In this document: positions 10,001 to 18,117 of the stretch, one piece after another
Layout: the number at the start of each line of letters is the position of its first letter
How positions within the stretch are numbered: position 1 is the stretch's first letter
Assembly: GCF_900155635.1 (NCBI RefSeq)
Contig: NZ_LT732540.1
Coordinates: 153,661-217,660 of the forward strand
Source: Olsenella urininfantis
GTDB lineage: Bacteria > Actinomycetota > Coriobacteriia > Coriobacteriales > Atopobiaceae
DNA: 64,000 nt
Reading direction: 5' to 3'
Notes under the pieces: generated by a model
Databases searched by the model: none
Seen by the model: the letters and a program-made list of their open reading frames with translations, nothing else
Told to the model about the DNA's origin: nothing
Made by a program: the position numbers and the translations under genes

Positions 10001-11453
10001 GGCAGGGGAGCATGACCTTGCGCCCGGAACCTACACGGTCACCGCGAACCTCTCCATGCCGGGCAAGTTCAACCCGCTCATCCCGGGGCTCACCGTCTAC
10101 GCCAACAGCCCGAACAATCCCTTCGGTCCCACCATCGACGAGAACAAGGACGTTGACGTGCAGGCCGAGATCCCCAGGGCCCCCCTCTCGATGAACGCGA
10201 AGATCGTCGTCTCGAAGGACGGTACCAGGACGCTCGTGCTGCCCATCAGGAACCCCATCTTCACCACCCAGGAGATCGGTGCCTGCGACCGTCTTTCCGA
10301 CGTGCGCACAGAGCGTGTGAGGCCCACCGCCGGCGGCGGTGACTGGAGCGGCAGCTACAACAAACGCACGGACCGCATTCACATGATGTCGGCGGTTCTT
10401 CCCGCCGGCCAGGCGAAGGGGACGGCGACGTTCGACTTCAAGGGCAGCGTGCTCTACGCCGTGCCCCTTGACACTGAGCTGAGGCCCGAGGGGGATGTGT
10501 CCCTCCGCCTAACCGTGGACTACGACAGCATGGCTAAGGCCTCGGACAGCACCGAGCTCCCCGGCTTCGCCAAGGTCGAGAACGGCGGCAGCACGGTCGA
10601 TCCCCGGCCAAACGACAACCCCCATGGCGAGAACAGCGGTTCCGGCGGCACCAACGCAGGTGGCACGGATGCGGGGGACCCGATATCCTCCGAGGACGGC
10701 CACCTGGCGGCTGGCAGCTACACGGTCTCCGCCAACATCTGGGTGAACCGCGAGGAGGCGGGCCTGCCCCTCTCGCCGCACTTCACCAACTCATCCTTCC
10801 CGCCCAGCTCGTCCGTCTCGAAGAACGCCACGCTGACTGTGGGGCCTGACGGGCATGCCTACGTCACCATCCCCATCATCATCCAGTCTCGCATCATGCA
10901 CGTGCTCTCCATCTCTGGCCTCGACATCGTGTCCTCGACGTACGACGGGGAGGGTGGGCTCACCAGCATTACGGTTGACCTGGGCATCCTGAGGGACGCA
11001 AGCACCATCACCAAGACCGCCACCGCCAGCATCCGCCTGGGGTCGCTGGCCAACAGCATCATCGGCGGCCCTGCAGACCGCACCTGGTCGGTGACCTTCG
11101 AGGTGGTGTTCAACGGAGCCCCCACCCAGACGGGCGGCACGCTGCCCAAGGCGGCCCTGGACATCATCAACGCCCAGGGCGCCGACGGGAAGGCCGCCGA
11201 CGGCAAGGCACGGGCGGACGCCGCCGCGGCAGACGCCCTGGCAGCGCTTGACGCCCAGAAGGGGTTGTCTGCGGGAGGTTCGTCCAGGCCCACAAAGGGC
11301 GAGGGAGTCCTCGGGGGCTGTCAGGAGGCCATCCGGAACAACCCGGCCCTGAAGATGGGCCTCGGCCTGCTTGCCCTCGCGGCCGCCGCGGGGATCGCCT
11401 TCGCGGCGCGCAGGCGCCGCGACGCCAGCCCAGACGCACCCAAGGAGGATTAG
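7080..11453 (+). CDS. Membrane-anchored modular surface protein, first gene of an ABC importer operon
   Basis: A 1457-aa secreted protein. AAGGAG lies 5 bases before the ATG. The signal peptide ends near VPTAALA. A roughly 150-aa domain beginning APGxYxVxAN and ending near NPxFTxQ occurs at about residues 306-477 and 980-1152, with a more divergent copy at about 1209-1345; it recurs in the 1029-aa protein downstream. I cannot assign it to a known family; the layout loosely recalls NEAT domains. An MBG-like Ig repeat (GLVYNGTEQVGVPEG ... TLTVRK) fills about 840-978. The C-terminus is an Ala-rich helix, a transmembrane segment and an RRRR tail with no LPxTG, so it stays in the membrane. The stop is 2 bases before the lipoprotein ATG, making a tight operon with the importer. 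Confidence 0.85.
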   Translation: MGKRRHFLRVMSHKGARRLMSMALAAALVLSSVPTAALAEVMDATVPQEQVVPIEKSAPTEDDGTTAAEASAASEEEPPTAAPTEVASPQDGSQQATPEERGAWDRTLATTITNADGTNSDEGAQVRIGTANEALGNALGTAQLKARRLAGADLSSVVDALGRDAEGMQVDAYDVQLLSGGQRLELQKTDEVTAWFPKRDGATMYHVKDGVATKLDASVDGGNDLLRADVDDLGTLAVAYPSDKEAAPAAPAASEGQAASESAPSAGPAQSGPAGEMALTGVDRAPAASLAGGPSVLDGLPASSAELAPGKYIVSANVSMLTPLGFPGYTTNPYNPERIGGMAGIPMTPATDNATLVVGKDGTRTLTVNLVNPVFTVQNAEDGEGVTVLSAVRKDIEKKTAEEGSDYEEYNKTVADAGVTSRICQLTVNLKSWSGSYRFGNWKTYATTLNAFFPNSDPKFSDIKSLDLSVDLAHATKVVEGDFSRTLKDEKTGVEVEVYADEGSSVIPKLQDAELRVDTVESGSAHEAASSMLAQLYSDSTTFNMYDVQLISGGKPIDLDSKVRFKASMPVGSDDVSVYAFAAGRLMDTSASVEAGKASFETKSLGRFVKVEDQSVKKRWSHTILDASTDVSMTYSTDGSSDHAFFGGSNAQEGRLLIDSFKEFFVISSTSNFEESYANKAVSTAKAEGLQVEPKGSSTYAAIWAMKPFEEGQPFLNPLVIGAGVLEFHSQTNPLSATVPVKSPGASVYLVTGTVGGGPDGARKLNATIVDGHAVVPLNNEDTGIADLAPRMFNAAYKTSGGAMSGQPQDATTPVAYLVVVEPEAKPVDKPVAASGLVYNGTEQVGVPEGVGYDLASGKATSAGAHKSVATLREGYAWSDGSTAPVVLDWTIDKAPLTATYRGETIATGEKPSLLVDVTGFVNGETPETAAGYVAPKVLAQSLEEGTHDLKPSGGAADNYTFAYEGGTLTVRKAAGEHDLAPGTYTVTANLSMPGKFNPLIPGLTVYANSPNNPFGPTIDENKDVDVQAEIPRAPLSMNAKIVVSKDGTRTLVLPIRNPIFTTQEIGACDRLSDVRTERVRPTAGGGDWSGSYNKRTDRIHMMSAVLPAGQAKGTATFDFKGSVLYAVPLDTELRPEGDVSLRLTVDYDSMAKASDSTELPGFAKVENGGSTVDPRPNDNPHGENSGSGGTNAGGTDAGDPISSEDGHLAAGSYTVSANIWVNREEAGLPLSPHFTNSSFPPSSSVSKNATLTVGPDGHAYVTIPIIIQSRIMHVLSISGLDIVSSTYDGEGGLTSITVDLGILRDASTITKTATASIRLGSLANSIIGGPADRTWSVTFEVVFNGAPTQTGGTLPKAALDIINAQGADGKAADGKARADAAAADALAALDAQKGLSAGGSSRPTKGEGVLGGCQEAIRNNPALKMGLGLLALAAAAGIAFAARRRRDASPDAPKED

Positions 11454-11455
11454 GC

Positions 11456-12607
11456 ATGAAGTCCCTCTTCGATGGCTCCAACCTCACCCGCCGGGCGTTC
11501 GTCGCCCTGGCCGGCGCGGGGGCGGCGTCGCTTGCGGGGCTCGGCCTCGCAGGCTGCTCCACCTCCAATGCACCCTCCGGAAGCTCTCGGACCGTGCTCA
11601 CCGCCCAACCCGAGCAGCGCGAGCTCATGGGCAGCGCGGACCCCTGCGACGTGCGGGTGGGGCTCATCATAGGCCCTCCCTCCATGGGGCTCTCGCAGTT
11701 CATGCTCGCCGCGCAGAACGGCCGCACCACCAACAGGTTCGAGTTCACCCCCAACGGGGTTGACTACATAGGCCTCTCGGCGGCGCTCAACCAGGGCGAC
11801 TACGACATAGCCACCCTGCCGAGCAACATAGGGCCCATCCTGTACAACAACCATGAGCTGCAGAACGAATACCAGGTGATCAGCATCAACAACCTGGGTG
11901 TGCTCTACGTCATGACCACCGATGCCTCCATCTCGTCGCTGGAGGACCTCGCCGGTCGCACCGTCTACAGCTACGGGGAGGGCGGGACGCCCGAGTACAC
12001 CATCGAGGCCCTGCTGCGAAAGAACGGCATGGCCGACAGCTTCACCCTGGAGTTCAAGTCCACGCCCTTCGAGGTTCTCAACCTCATGCAGCAGGAGAGG
12101 GACTGCGTGGCCATCTTGCCCCAGCCGTTCGTCTCGCTGTCCAGGCTCATGGTGGACCCGCTCTACGTGCCCGTGAGCATCACCAGCGAGTGGGACAAGG
12201 CCTTCTCCGACACGGGCAGCCAGGCCGTTACCACCATCACGGTCGCAAACAAGGCCTTCCTGGAGGAGCACGAGCAGGCCGTCATAGAGTACCTGAGGAT
12301 GCAGGGGAGCTCGGTGCGCTGGACCCTCTCGCACACGGACGAGGCCGCTGCCCTGCAGGAGCAGCTGGGGACCTTCCTCAACAACAGCGTGGCGGCCGAC
12401 GCCATGCCTCAGATCGCCATGACCTGCCTCACCGGCCTGGCCATGCGCACCGCGCTTTCGGGCTTCATCCAGGAGCTCTACGACGCCAACCCCGACTCGG
12501 TGGGTGGCGCCGTGCCCGACGACGGCTTCTACTACCTTCCTCCCGTGGGCTTCATCGACGATGACGCCATCGGCGAGGAGGAGGCCAAGGCGGCGGTGCG
12601 GTCGTGA
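11456..12607 (+). CDS. ABC transporter substrate-binding lipoprotein (NMT1/SsuA-like)
   Basis: A 383-aa periplasmic-binding-type protein. The N-terminus has TRRAF followed by a hydrophobic stretch and lipobox LAGC with Cys34, consistent with a Tat-routed lipoprotein. The mature part follows the NMT1/THI5/SsuA pattern: RVGLIIGPPSMGLSQF, later GVDYIGLSAALNQGDYDIA and NNLGVLYVMTT. These families bind small organic ligands such as sulfonates, nitrate or pyrimidine precursors; the ligand is not evident here. AAGGAGGA lies in the tail of the preceding gene. The stop overlaps the permease start by 4 bases. The upstream surface protein is probably the extracellular partner. Confidence 0.85.
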   Translation: MKSLFDGSNLTRRAFVALAGAGAASLAGLGLAGCSTSNAPSGSSRTVLTAQPEQRELMGSADPCDVRVGLIIGPPSMGLSQFMLAAQNGRTTNRFEFTPNGVDYIGLSAALNQGDYDIATLPSNIGPILYNNHELQNEYQVISINNLGVLYVMTTDASISSLEDLAGRTVYSYGEGGTPEYTIEALLRKNGMADSFTLEFKSTPFEVLNLMQQERDCVAILPQPFVSLSRLMVDPLYVPVSITSEWDKAFSDTGSQAVTTITVANKAFLEEHEQAVIEYLRMQGSSVRWTLSHTDEAAALQEQLGTFLNNSVAADAMPQIAMTCLTGLAMRTALSGFIQELYDANPDSVGGAVPDDGFYYLPPVGFIDDDAIGEEEAKAAVRS

Positions 12608-13743
12608 GTGCCGCCCAGGCGCCAGGGAGGCCGATGGCGCGCGTGCCCCTGTCTGAGGTGTCGGCCGCTACGGGCATCCCCGAGGAGCGCCTGGCCATGA
12701 TGGCCCAGCGCATACGCGAGGACGGCCTGGATGACGCCCAGATGGGTCCCATGATGCGCATAGCCGCAGACGGCGGCGTCCCGACGGGGCGCATCATGGA
12801 CATGCTCTGCTCCCTGGGCGTCTCGCGCGAGCAGGTGGTGCGCGTGGCCTGCGGCCAGGGCCTCCTGACGGATGACGAGGCCGAGCGCGCCCTCTGCGAG
12901 GCGGCGGGGGCCAGCCCTGACGCGGGCCCCACGTCGGACGCCCTTGCCGTGAAGCGCCGCGAGAGGATGCTCTTCTGGCGCAAGGGCGCCATCATCGCGT
13001 TCTGGGTCGTCGTGTGGCAGCTTCTCGACACCGCGATGAACAACCGTCTGGTGCTCGCCGGGCCCGTCCGCGTGCTCCAGGCCCTGGCGACCCAGGTGGT
13101 CAAGCCCGACTTCTGGCTGGTGTGCGGGGCGTCCCTCCTGCGCATCGTCGCGGGCTTCCTCCTCTCGTTTTCCGTGGGGACGCTGCTGGCGCTGGCGTCG
13201 CATCGCTTCCGGCTGGTGCACGACTTCGTGGAGCCCCTCATGTCCCTCCTGCGCACCATACCCGTGGTGAGCATCATCATCATGCTGCTCATATGGGTTG
13301 GTGGCCAGCTGCTCACCGTGTACCTCTCGTTCGTGATCGTTCTGCCCCTCATCTACACCAACATGCTCGCGGGCCTGGGCAACGTCGATGGCCAGATGCT
13401 CGAGATGGCACACGTGTACGGGCTCTCGCGCTGGCGTCGCTTCCTGTATGTGTACAGGCCGGCGTTCATGCCGTTCCTCTCCAGCGCCTGCAGGCTGGCG
13501 CTGGGCATGAGCTGGAAGAGCGGCATCATGGCGGAGGTCCTTGCCACGCCCAAGCCCTCCGTGGGCAAGGAGATGTCGCTTGCCCGCACGTACCTCAACA
13601 CGCCCGACCTCTTTGCCTGGACCGTGGTCGTCATGCTGATGAGCTGGGCGTTCGAGAGGCTCTTCATGTGGCTGCTGCGCCGTGCGGGCAGGCCGCTGGG
13701 AGAGTGCCTGGGGATGCGCGACGACGAGGGAGGCGACCAGTGA
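12604..13743 (+). CDS. ABC transporter permease (TauC/SsuC type) with an extra N-terminal domain
   Basis: A 379-aa protein starting at GTG, overlapping the previous stop by 4 bases. Residues from about 115 form a six-span BPD_transp_1 permease, with the EAA-type loop around LEMAHVYGLSRWRRFLYV near residues 265-285. Members of this family are usually about 250-270 aa. The additional 110 residues (PLSEVSAATGIPEERLAMM, DMLCSLGVSREQVVRVACGQ, LLTDDEAERALCEAAG) are soluble, helical and look like small HTH or helical-repeat units. I know of no such fusion in characterised TauC/SsuC proteins, so it may be a cytosolic regulatory module. An internal ATG at 12633 would remove only 9 residues. Confidence 0.85.
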   Translation: MSAAQAPGRPMARVPLSEVSAATGIPEERLAMMAQRIREDGLDDAQMGPMMRIAADGGVPTGRIMDMLCSLGVSREQVVRVACGQGLLTDDEAERALCEAAGASPDAGPTSDALAVKRRERMLFWRKGAIIAFWVVVWQLLDTAMNNRLVLAGPVRVLQALATQVVKPDFWLVCGASLLRIVAGFLLSFSVGTLLALASHRFRLVHDFVEPLMSLLRTIPVVSIIIMLLIWVGGQLLTVYLSFVIVLPLIYTNMLAGLGNVDGQMLEMAHVYGLSRWRRFLYVYRPAFMPFLSSACRLALGMSWKSGIMAEVLATPKPSVGKEMSLARTYLNTPDLFAWTVVVMLMSWAFERLFMWLLRRAGRPLGECLGMRDDEGGDQ

Positions 13744-14345
13744 TGGGCTCATGCGACGTGAGGCTTTCCCACGTCGAGAAGAGCTATGGCTCCCTGCATG
13801 TGCTGCGCGACGTGAGCCTCACCCTGCCCGCCGGCTCCTCCTGGTGCCTGATGGGGCCCTCAGGAGCGGGCAAGACAACGCTGCTGCGGGTGATCCTCGG
13901 GCTCGAGCGGGCCGACTCCGGGCGCCTCGAGGGCATCTCCTGCGGCGACGCCTCGGTGATGTTCCAGGAGGACCGCCTCTGCGCGCCGCTCTCGCCGGTG
14001 GAGAACGTGGCCCTCGTCATGCCGGGCCGCTCCAGCCGTCGGGCCATCAGGTCCCTTCTTGCCGAGGTGCTGCCCGAGGACAGCCTGGGCAAGCCTGCCT
14101 CGCAGCTTTCCGGCGGTCAGCGCCGACGCGTCTCGTTGGTGCGCGCGATGGCGTACCCCAGCAAGGCCATCGTGATGGACGAGCCGTTTACCGGCCTGGA
14201 CGAGCGCACGCGCCGCTCGGTCATAGACTTCGTGCTGCGCCATAGGGAAGGACGGACGCTTCTGGTCTCGACCCATGGGGAGCAGGACGCGCGCCTGCTG
14301 GGAGCCCGCTGCGTCCAGCTGTCCGACATCTCCCGCCCCATGTGA
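13743..14345 (+). CDS. ABC transporter ATPase (TauB/SsuB type)
   Basis: A 200-aa ATP-binding subunit beginning at the ATG that overlaps the permease stop (TGATG). Walker A is GPSGAGKTT, the signature is LSGGQRRRVSLVRA and Walker B is AIVMDEPFTGLD, followed by a switch His in STHGEQD. It is shorter than the usual 240-260 aa and lacks a C-terminal extension, which is still enough for a complete nucleotide-binding domain. With the two preceding genes it forms a full importer: lipoprotein, membrane channel and motor. It is the last gene of the operon beginning at 7080. Confidence 0.92.
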   Translation: MGSCDVRLSHVEKSYGSLHVLRDVSLTLPAGSSWCLMGPSGAGKTTLLRVILGLERADSGRLEGISCGDASVMFQEDRLCAPLSPVENVALVMPGRSSRRAIRSLLAEVLPEDSLGKPASQLSGGQRRRVSLVRAMAYPSKAIVMDEPFTGLDERTRRSVIDFVLRHREGRTLLVSTHGEQDARLLGARCVQLSDISRPM

Positions 14346-14368
14346 GGCGCACAAAAATAAGCCAAAAC

Positions 14369-14392
14369 TAACTTTTCTGTTGCCACTGCAAC
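14369..14392 (+). promoter_or_regulatory. Candidate operator/promoter before the second surface protein (site C)
   Basis: TAACTT (14369-14374), four bases, then GTTGCCACTGCAAC (14379-14392). The order and 4-base spacing are the same as in the right half of the palindrome at 6967-6990. A second AT-rich stretch with TTAAAAGTAAGTTGA lies at 14411-14427, before the GTG start at 14506. The match to site B suggests shared control by the Crp/Fnr-type protein. Confidence 0.6.
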
Positions 14393-14505
14393 GCCACGAG
14401 GGTTACGGCTGGTTAAAAGTAAGTTGAATCAAACTATCGGAAGTCACCCTGACGGCATGTCGTGCTTGTCGCGCGGGGTGAGACACACGAAAGAAAGGAG
14501 TTGAG

Positions 14506-17500
14506 GTGAGGGAAAAGACACAGCACGCGCTTGTGGGAAGGATTCTCTCCCTGTTCCTCTTCGCGGTCATGATGGTCTCGCTGGCACCGGCATCGGCCTT
14601 TGCCGCGCCGGAGGACAGGGACGCCCTCGCGCCGGGCACCTATTCCATCTCTGCCAACGTCAGCATGCCAGGGCAGTACAACCCGCTCATCCCGGGGCTC
14701 ACCGTATACCCGACCACACCGAACAACCCCTTCGGTCCAACCATTGACGAAAACGTAGGGCTATCTGTTGAGAACGGGATTCCGAGCTCGCCTGTGACGT
14801 CCAACGCCACGCTTCACGTTGCGGAGGACGGCACGAAGACCCTCCTCGTCCCGTTCCCGAACCCCATCTTCACGCTGCAGGCGCTCGGCACGAGTGCGGA
14901 GATCTCTGACTCCTCCGTCGAGCGGGTGGCTCCCACCAACTGGGGTGGCGGTGGCATGTGGGAAGGCAATTACAACAAGAGGACAAGCCGCGTCCACAAG
15001 GCCAGGCTCGTTCTCACCGACACGCAGACGAGCGGCACCAAGAGCTACACCTTCAAGGGAAGCGAGCTCTATGCCGTCCCCCTTGACAGGACCCTTACCC
15101 CCTCCGGTGACGTCTCGTTGCAGCTCGACGTGGATTACGACAGCGCCACCAGGACGGGAGATGGCACTGATGCCCCCGTGCTCGAGACCTCTCGCGTCGT
15201 AGTGAACGTGCCGAAGGCCGTGAAGGGTCTCGCGCACACCGGCGAGGAGCTCAAGGGCGTGTTCGTCGGTGACAATGGTCCCCAGGGCTTCACCCTTGAG
15301 AACGGCAGGGCATCCTCTGAGGGGCTCCACCATGCCGTCGCCACCCTCAAGGAGGGTCACGTGTGGGCAGATGGCACGACCGATCCCAAGACCATCGACT
15401 ACACGATTGGCGACGAGGTGGACCTGAGCGGCCTTGAAGCCTCGATCAAGGCCGCCAAGGCAGAGTCGGACGGTGCCACCGTCTCGACGGACGGCAAGGA
15501 CGTATCGTCCGACGGGCAGTGGGTCACCCAGGGTGACAAGGACACCCTCGACGGCGCCATTGCCAAGGCACGTGAGGCGCGCGATGCCAATGGCGCGACC
15601 AACGCGTCCGTGACCGCCGCCAAGGAGGAGCTTGACAAGGCGGTCTCCACCTTCAAGGCATCCAAGCGCGCCGGCACCAAGCCGGCGCTCGTCGCAACCG
15701 TTCCCACGGCCGTCACGGGGCTCGTCTACAACGGTCAGGAGCAGACGGGCGTCTCTGTCGCCGGAGAGGGATATCGTCTCTACAACAACTCGGGAAAGGA
15801 TGCGGGCAATTACAGCGCCATGGCAATCCTTGACAGCGACCACGTCTGGCCGGATGGTACGACCGACATCAAGCTCATAAGTTGGAGCATTGCCCGGGCC
15901 ACCGTCGAGGTGCCCTCCCAGGGGGAGGTGCCCACCTTTACGGGCGGCCTCGTCTATTCCCCCTATGACAATGGGGATGGTTATGTCCGGGTAAGCGGCC
16001 TCAGTGGCGCGACCCTGGCGGGCACGTACACGAACGAGGTCAAGCCGGACAAGAACCACCAGTGGCCCGATGGCGGCATTGGCACCAAGACGGTCACCTG
16101 GAAGATCGACCCCGTCAAGGTCGATCCGCCGGAGGTGCGCACGGGGCTGACCTACAACGGTTACCAGCAGTATGGAATCGACCTGAAGAAGTACGGCATC
16201 AAGATCGACAGGAACGACTACTACAAGATCGATGGGACGTATGGGACCTTCGTGCCCGGCACCTATCGAATCACCGTGAGGCTGCTCGACAAGTACCGCA
16301 ATCCCGACGGATCCGTCGCGCGCTGCTTCGTCTGGTCTGATGGCACGTACGGAGCCAAGGAGCTTACGTGGACGATTGCCAAGGCGCCGCTTGTCGCGAC
16401 GGCCGAGAGCGAGAGCGTCTCCTTCGGGACCATGCCCAAGCTCTCGGCAAAGGTCACCGGGTGGCCGAATCCCGTGGATCTTGGCGCGCTGGCCTCAGGG
16501 GGCTACGTTGCCCCAGGCGTGCAGGTCGTCGACGCGGACGGCAGCGTCATTGGCGCATCCGAGCTGTCTGCGCTTGCCCCCGGAACCTACACCATCAGGC
16601 CCTTCGGCGGAGAGCTGGGAGACGCCTCGATATACTACGAGTTCAGCAAGTATGTTGACGCCACGCTCACGGTGACGCCGCGTGGTCAGCTGGCCGTGCC
16701 GGATGCCGTCGATGGCCTGGTCTACGACGGGACTGAGCAGACGGGCGTGCCGCAGGGCGAGCACTACACGCTCTCCGGAGACACCAAGGCGACCGACGCG
16801 GGCAGCTACACCGCCACCGCTGTTCCCGAGGCGGGGTATACCTGGAGCGATGGCACCACCGAGGCAAAGTCCATCTACTGGTCCATTGCCAGGAAGCAGC
16901 TGCCGAGGCCCGAGGCCAAGGTTGGCCTGGTCTACGACGGGACGGAGCAGACGGGCGTGCCGCAGGGAGAGGGCTACACGCTCTCCGGCGACGTCAAGGC
17001 GACCGACGCGGGCAGCTACACCGCAACGGCCACGCTGACGTCCGACAACTACGAGTGGGCCCCCGCCGCCACGCGTGGCACCCTGCGTGCCTCCGTCGCC
17101 ACCTCAGACTCGGTGAGCGTCACCTGGTCCATCGCAAAGGCCAAGCTCACGGCAACCTACCAGGGAGACACCATCAGGGTGGGGGAGACCCCGGCCCTCA
17201 AGGTGGACGTGACGGGCTTCGTGGGCGGCGAGACGGCAGAGTCCGTCGCGGGTTACGTGGCCCCAACCGTTCCGGTCACGGAAGCCCAGCTTGCCGCTCC
17301 GGGATCCTATGAGCTTCCTCCCCAGGGCGGCAACGCCGGCGGGAACTACGAGTTCGACTACCAGCCCGGCACGCTGGTGGTCCAGGAGGCCGCGAAGCCG
17401 GACGTCCCCGGAGGCGGCGGCAACGCCAACAACGACGGAGCCGGTGACGGCTCGACGAGCCGTCCCACCAAGCCGAAGGCCCTGCCACGGACCGGCGACG

Positions 17501-17595
17501 AGAACGGCTCGCTTCCGGGCATGGCCCTTGTCCTTCTGGGCATGACGGCCCTCGTTGGCAGCGGAGCAGCCAAGCTTCGTTCCCGCCAGCGCTAG
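14506..17595 (+). CDS. LPxTG-anchored surface protein with repeated MBG-like and FIVAR-like domains
   Basis: A 1029-aa secreted, sortase-anchored protein. GTG at 14506 follows AAAGGAG by 5 bases. The signal peptide ends near ASAFAA. Residues about 42-216 are a close copy of the domain at 980-1152 of the 1457-aa protein, with runs of identical nucleotides around 14690 and 10075. A FIVAR-like helical module follows (about 305-386). Then come several repeats of the form GLVYDGTEQTGVPQGE ... DAGSYTATA, with the closest pair encoded at 16711-16820 and 16921-17030, and a final MBG-like unit. The C-terminus is LPRTGDENG, a hydrophobic span and RSRQR, a canonical sorting signal. It is probably the cell-wall receptor of the same ligand system. 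Confidence 0.88.
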   Translation: MREKTQHALVGRILSLFLFAVMMVSLAPASAFAAPEDRDALAPGTYSISANVSMPGQYNPLIPGLTVYPTTPNNPFGPTIDENVGLSVENGIPSSPVTSNATLHVAEDGTKTLLVPFPNPIFTLQALGTSAEISDSSVERVAPTNWGGGGMWEGNYNKRTSRVHKARLVLTDTQTSGTKSYTFKGSELYAVPLDRTLTPSGDVSLQLDVDYDSATRTGDGTDAPVLETSRVVVNVPKAVKGLAHTGEELKGVFVGDNGPQGFTLENGRASSEGLHHAVATLKEGHVWADGTTDPKTIDYTIGDEVDLSGLEASIKAAKAESDGATVSTDGKDVSSDGQWVTQGDKDTLDGAIAKAREARDANGATNASVTAAKEELDKAVSTFKASKRAGTKPALVATVPTAVTGLVYNGQEQTGVSVAGEGYRLYNNSGKDAGNYSAMAILDSDHVWPDGTTDIKLISWSIARATVEVPSQGEVPTFTGGLVYSPYDNGDGYVRVSGLSGATLAGTYTNEVKPDKNHQWPDGGIGTKTVTWKIDPVKVDPPEVRTGLTYNGYQQYGIDLKKYGIKIDRNDYYKIDGTYGTFVPGTYRITVRLLDKYRNPDGSVARCFVWSDGTYGAKELTWTIAKAPLVATAESESVSFGTMPKLSAKVTGWPNPVDLGALASGGYVAPGVQVVDADGSVIGASELSALAPGTYTIRPFGGELGDASIYYEFSKYVDATLTVTPRGQLAVPDAVDGLVYDGTEQTGVPQGEHYTLSGDTKATDAGSYTATAVPEAGYTWSDGTTEAKSIYWSIARKQLPRPEAKVGLVYDGTEQTGVPQGEGYTLSGDVKATDAGSYTATATLTSDNYEWAPAATRGTLRASVATSDSVSVTWSIAKAKLTATYQGDTIRVGETPALKVDVTGFVGGETAESVAGYVAPTVPVTEAQLAAPGSYELPPQGGNAGGNYEFDYQPGTLVVQEAAKPDVPGGGGNANNDGAGDGSTSRPTKPKALPRTGDENGSLPGMALVLLGMTALVGSGAAKLRSRQR

Positions 17596-17638
17596 CCACG
17601 AATCCTCGCGGACCCTCCCTTTGGGGGCCCAAGGGGTG

Positions 17639-17677
17639 ACGCAGGCCCTCTCGTTCCCAGGACGGAGGGCCTGCGTT
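17639..17677 (+). terminator. Probable terminator after the 1029-aa surface protein
   Basis: ACGCAGGCCCTC (17639-17650) pairs perfectly with GAGGGCCTGCGT (17665-17676) around a 14-base loop. The following tract (TTCCGTT) is only weakly T-rich. Confidence 0.6.
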
Positions 17678-17711
17678 CCGTTGGAGGAAGGCTTGGCCTT
17701 TGTGCCTGCGT

Positions 17712-17781
17712 GTGACCGATGCAACGGCTCGAAGCGCGCCGGCGGGGCATAATGCCCCATAGAATTAGAAAAGACTAACTT
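17712..17781 (+). promoter_or_regulatory. Candidate operator/promoter before the DUF1858-like/activase pair (site D)
   Basis: GTGACCGATGCAAC (17712-17725), preceded by TGT and followed by GGC, closely resembles the right arm of site B. TAACTT (17776-17781) could be the -10 box, here downstream of the operator. A small hairpin (GGGGCATAATGCCCC, about 17744-17758) lies between. Confidence 0.5.
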
Positions 17782-17845
17782 ATGGCATATGACGGCAGTC
17801 AGGACGTGGCGAGCCCGTCGTCCGACAACAGCGAGGGGAGCGCCC

Positions 17846-18082
17846 GTGGCCACGATCGACATGACCAAGTGCATGAGGGACGTCGTCCTGGAAGACCCCA
17901 TGTTCGGTGAGTTCCTGGTGGACAAGGGGTTTCCGTTCTCCGTGGAGAACCCCATCACTGAGCTGGTGACCTTCGAGGACGTGGTGCAGATGCGGCGTCT
18001 AGACAAGGACGCGTTCCTGGCCGAATACGACGCCTACCGCTCCAATGGCGGCAGGCTTGCCGAGGGCGCAGGTAGTCGCTAG
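17846..18082 (+). CDS. Small DUF1858-like protein
   Basis: A 78-aa soluble protein. GTG at 17846 is preferred because GAGGGGAG ends 5 bases before it; an upstream in-frame start at 17789 has no ribosome site. Its sequence (IDMTKCMRDVVLEDPMFGEF, then LVDKGFPF and ITELVTFEDVVQMRRLD) follows the DUF1858 plan of an N-terminal helix pair plus a short loop, but lacks the CxxC usually present. DUF1858 modules are often found beside redox and cluster proteins. It lies 35 bases before the giant activase gene and is almost certainly co-transcribed with it, so an accessory role to that ATPase is likely. Confidence 0.6.
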   Translation: MATIDMTKCMRDVVLEDPMFGEFLVDKGFPFSVENPITELVTFEDVVQMRRLDKDAFLAEYDAYRSNGGRLAEGAGSR

Positions 18083-18117
18083 GCCTGCGGCTGGTCTGGG
18101 GGAGAGGGGCCTTTCGC

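Noticed and set aside
7080..11453. Assigning the surface repeats to NEAT heme-binding domains
   Set aside because: Only the general layout resembles NEAT. The YxxxY heme-ligand motif was not found, so the name would overstate the evidence.
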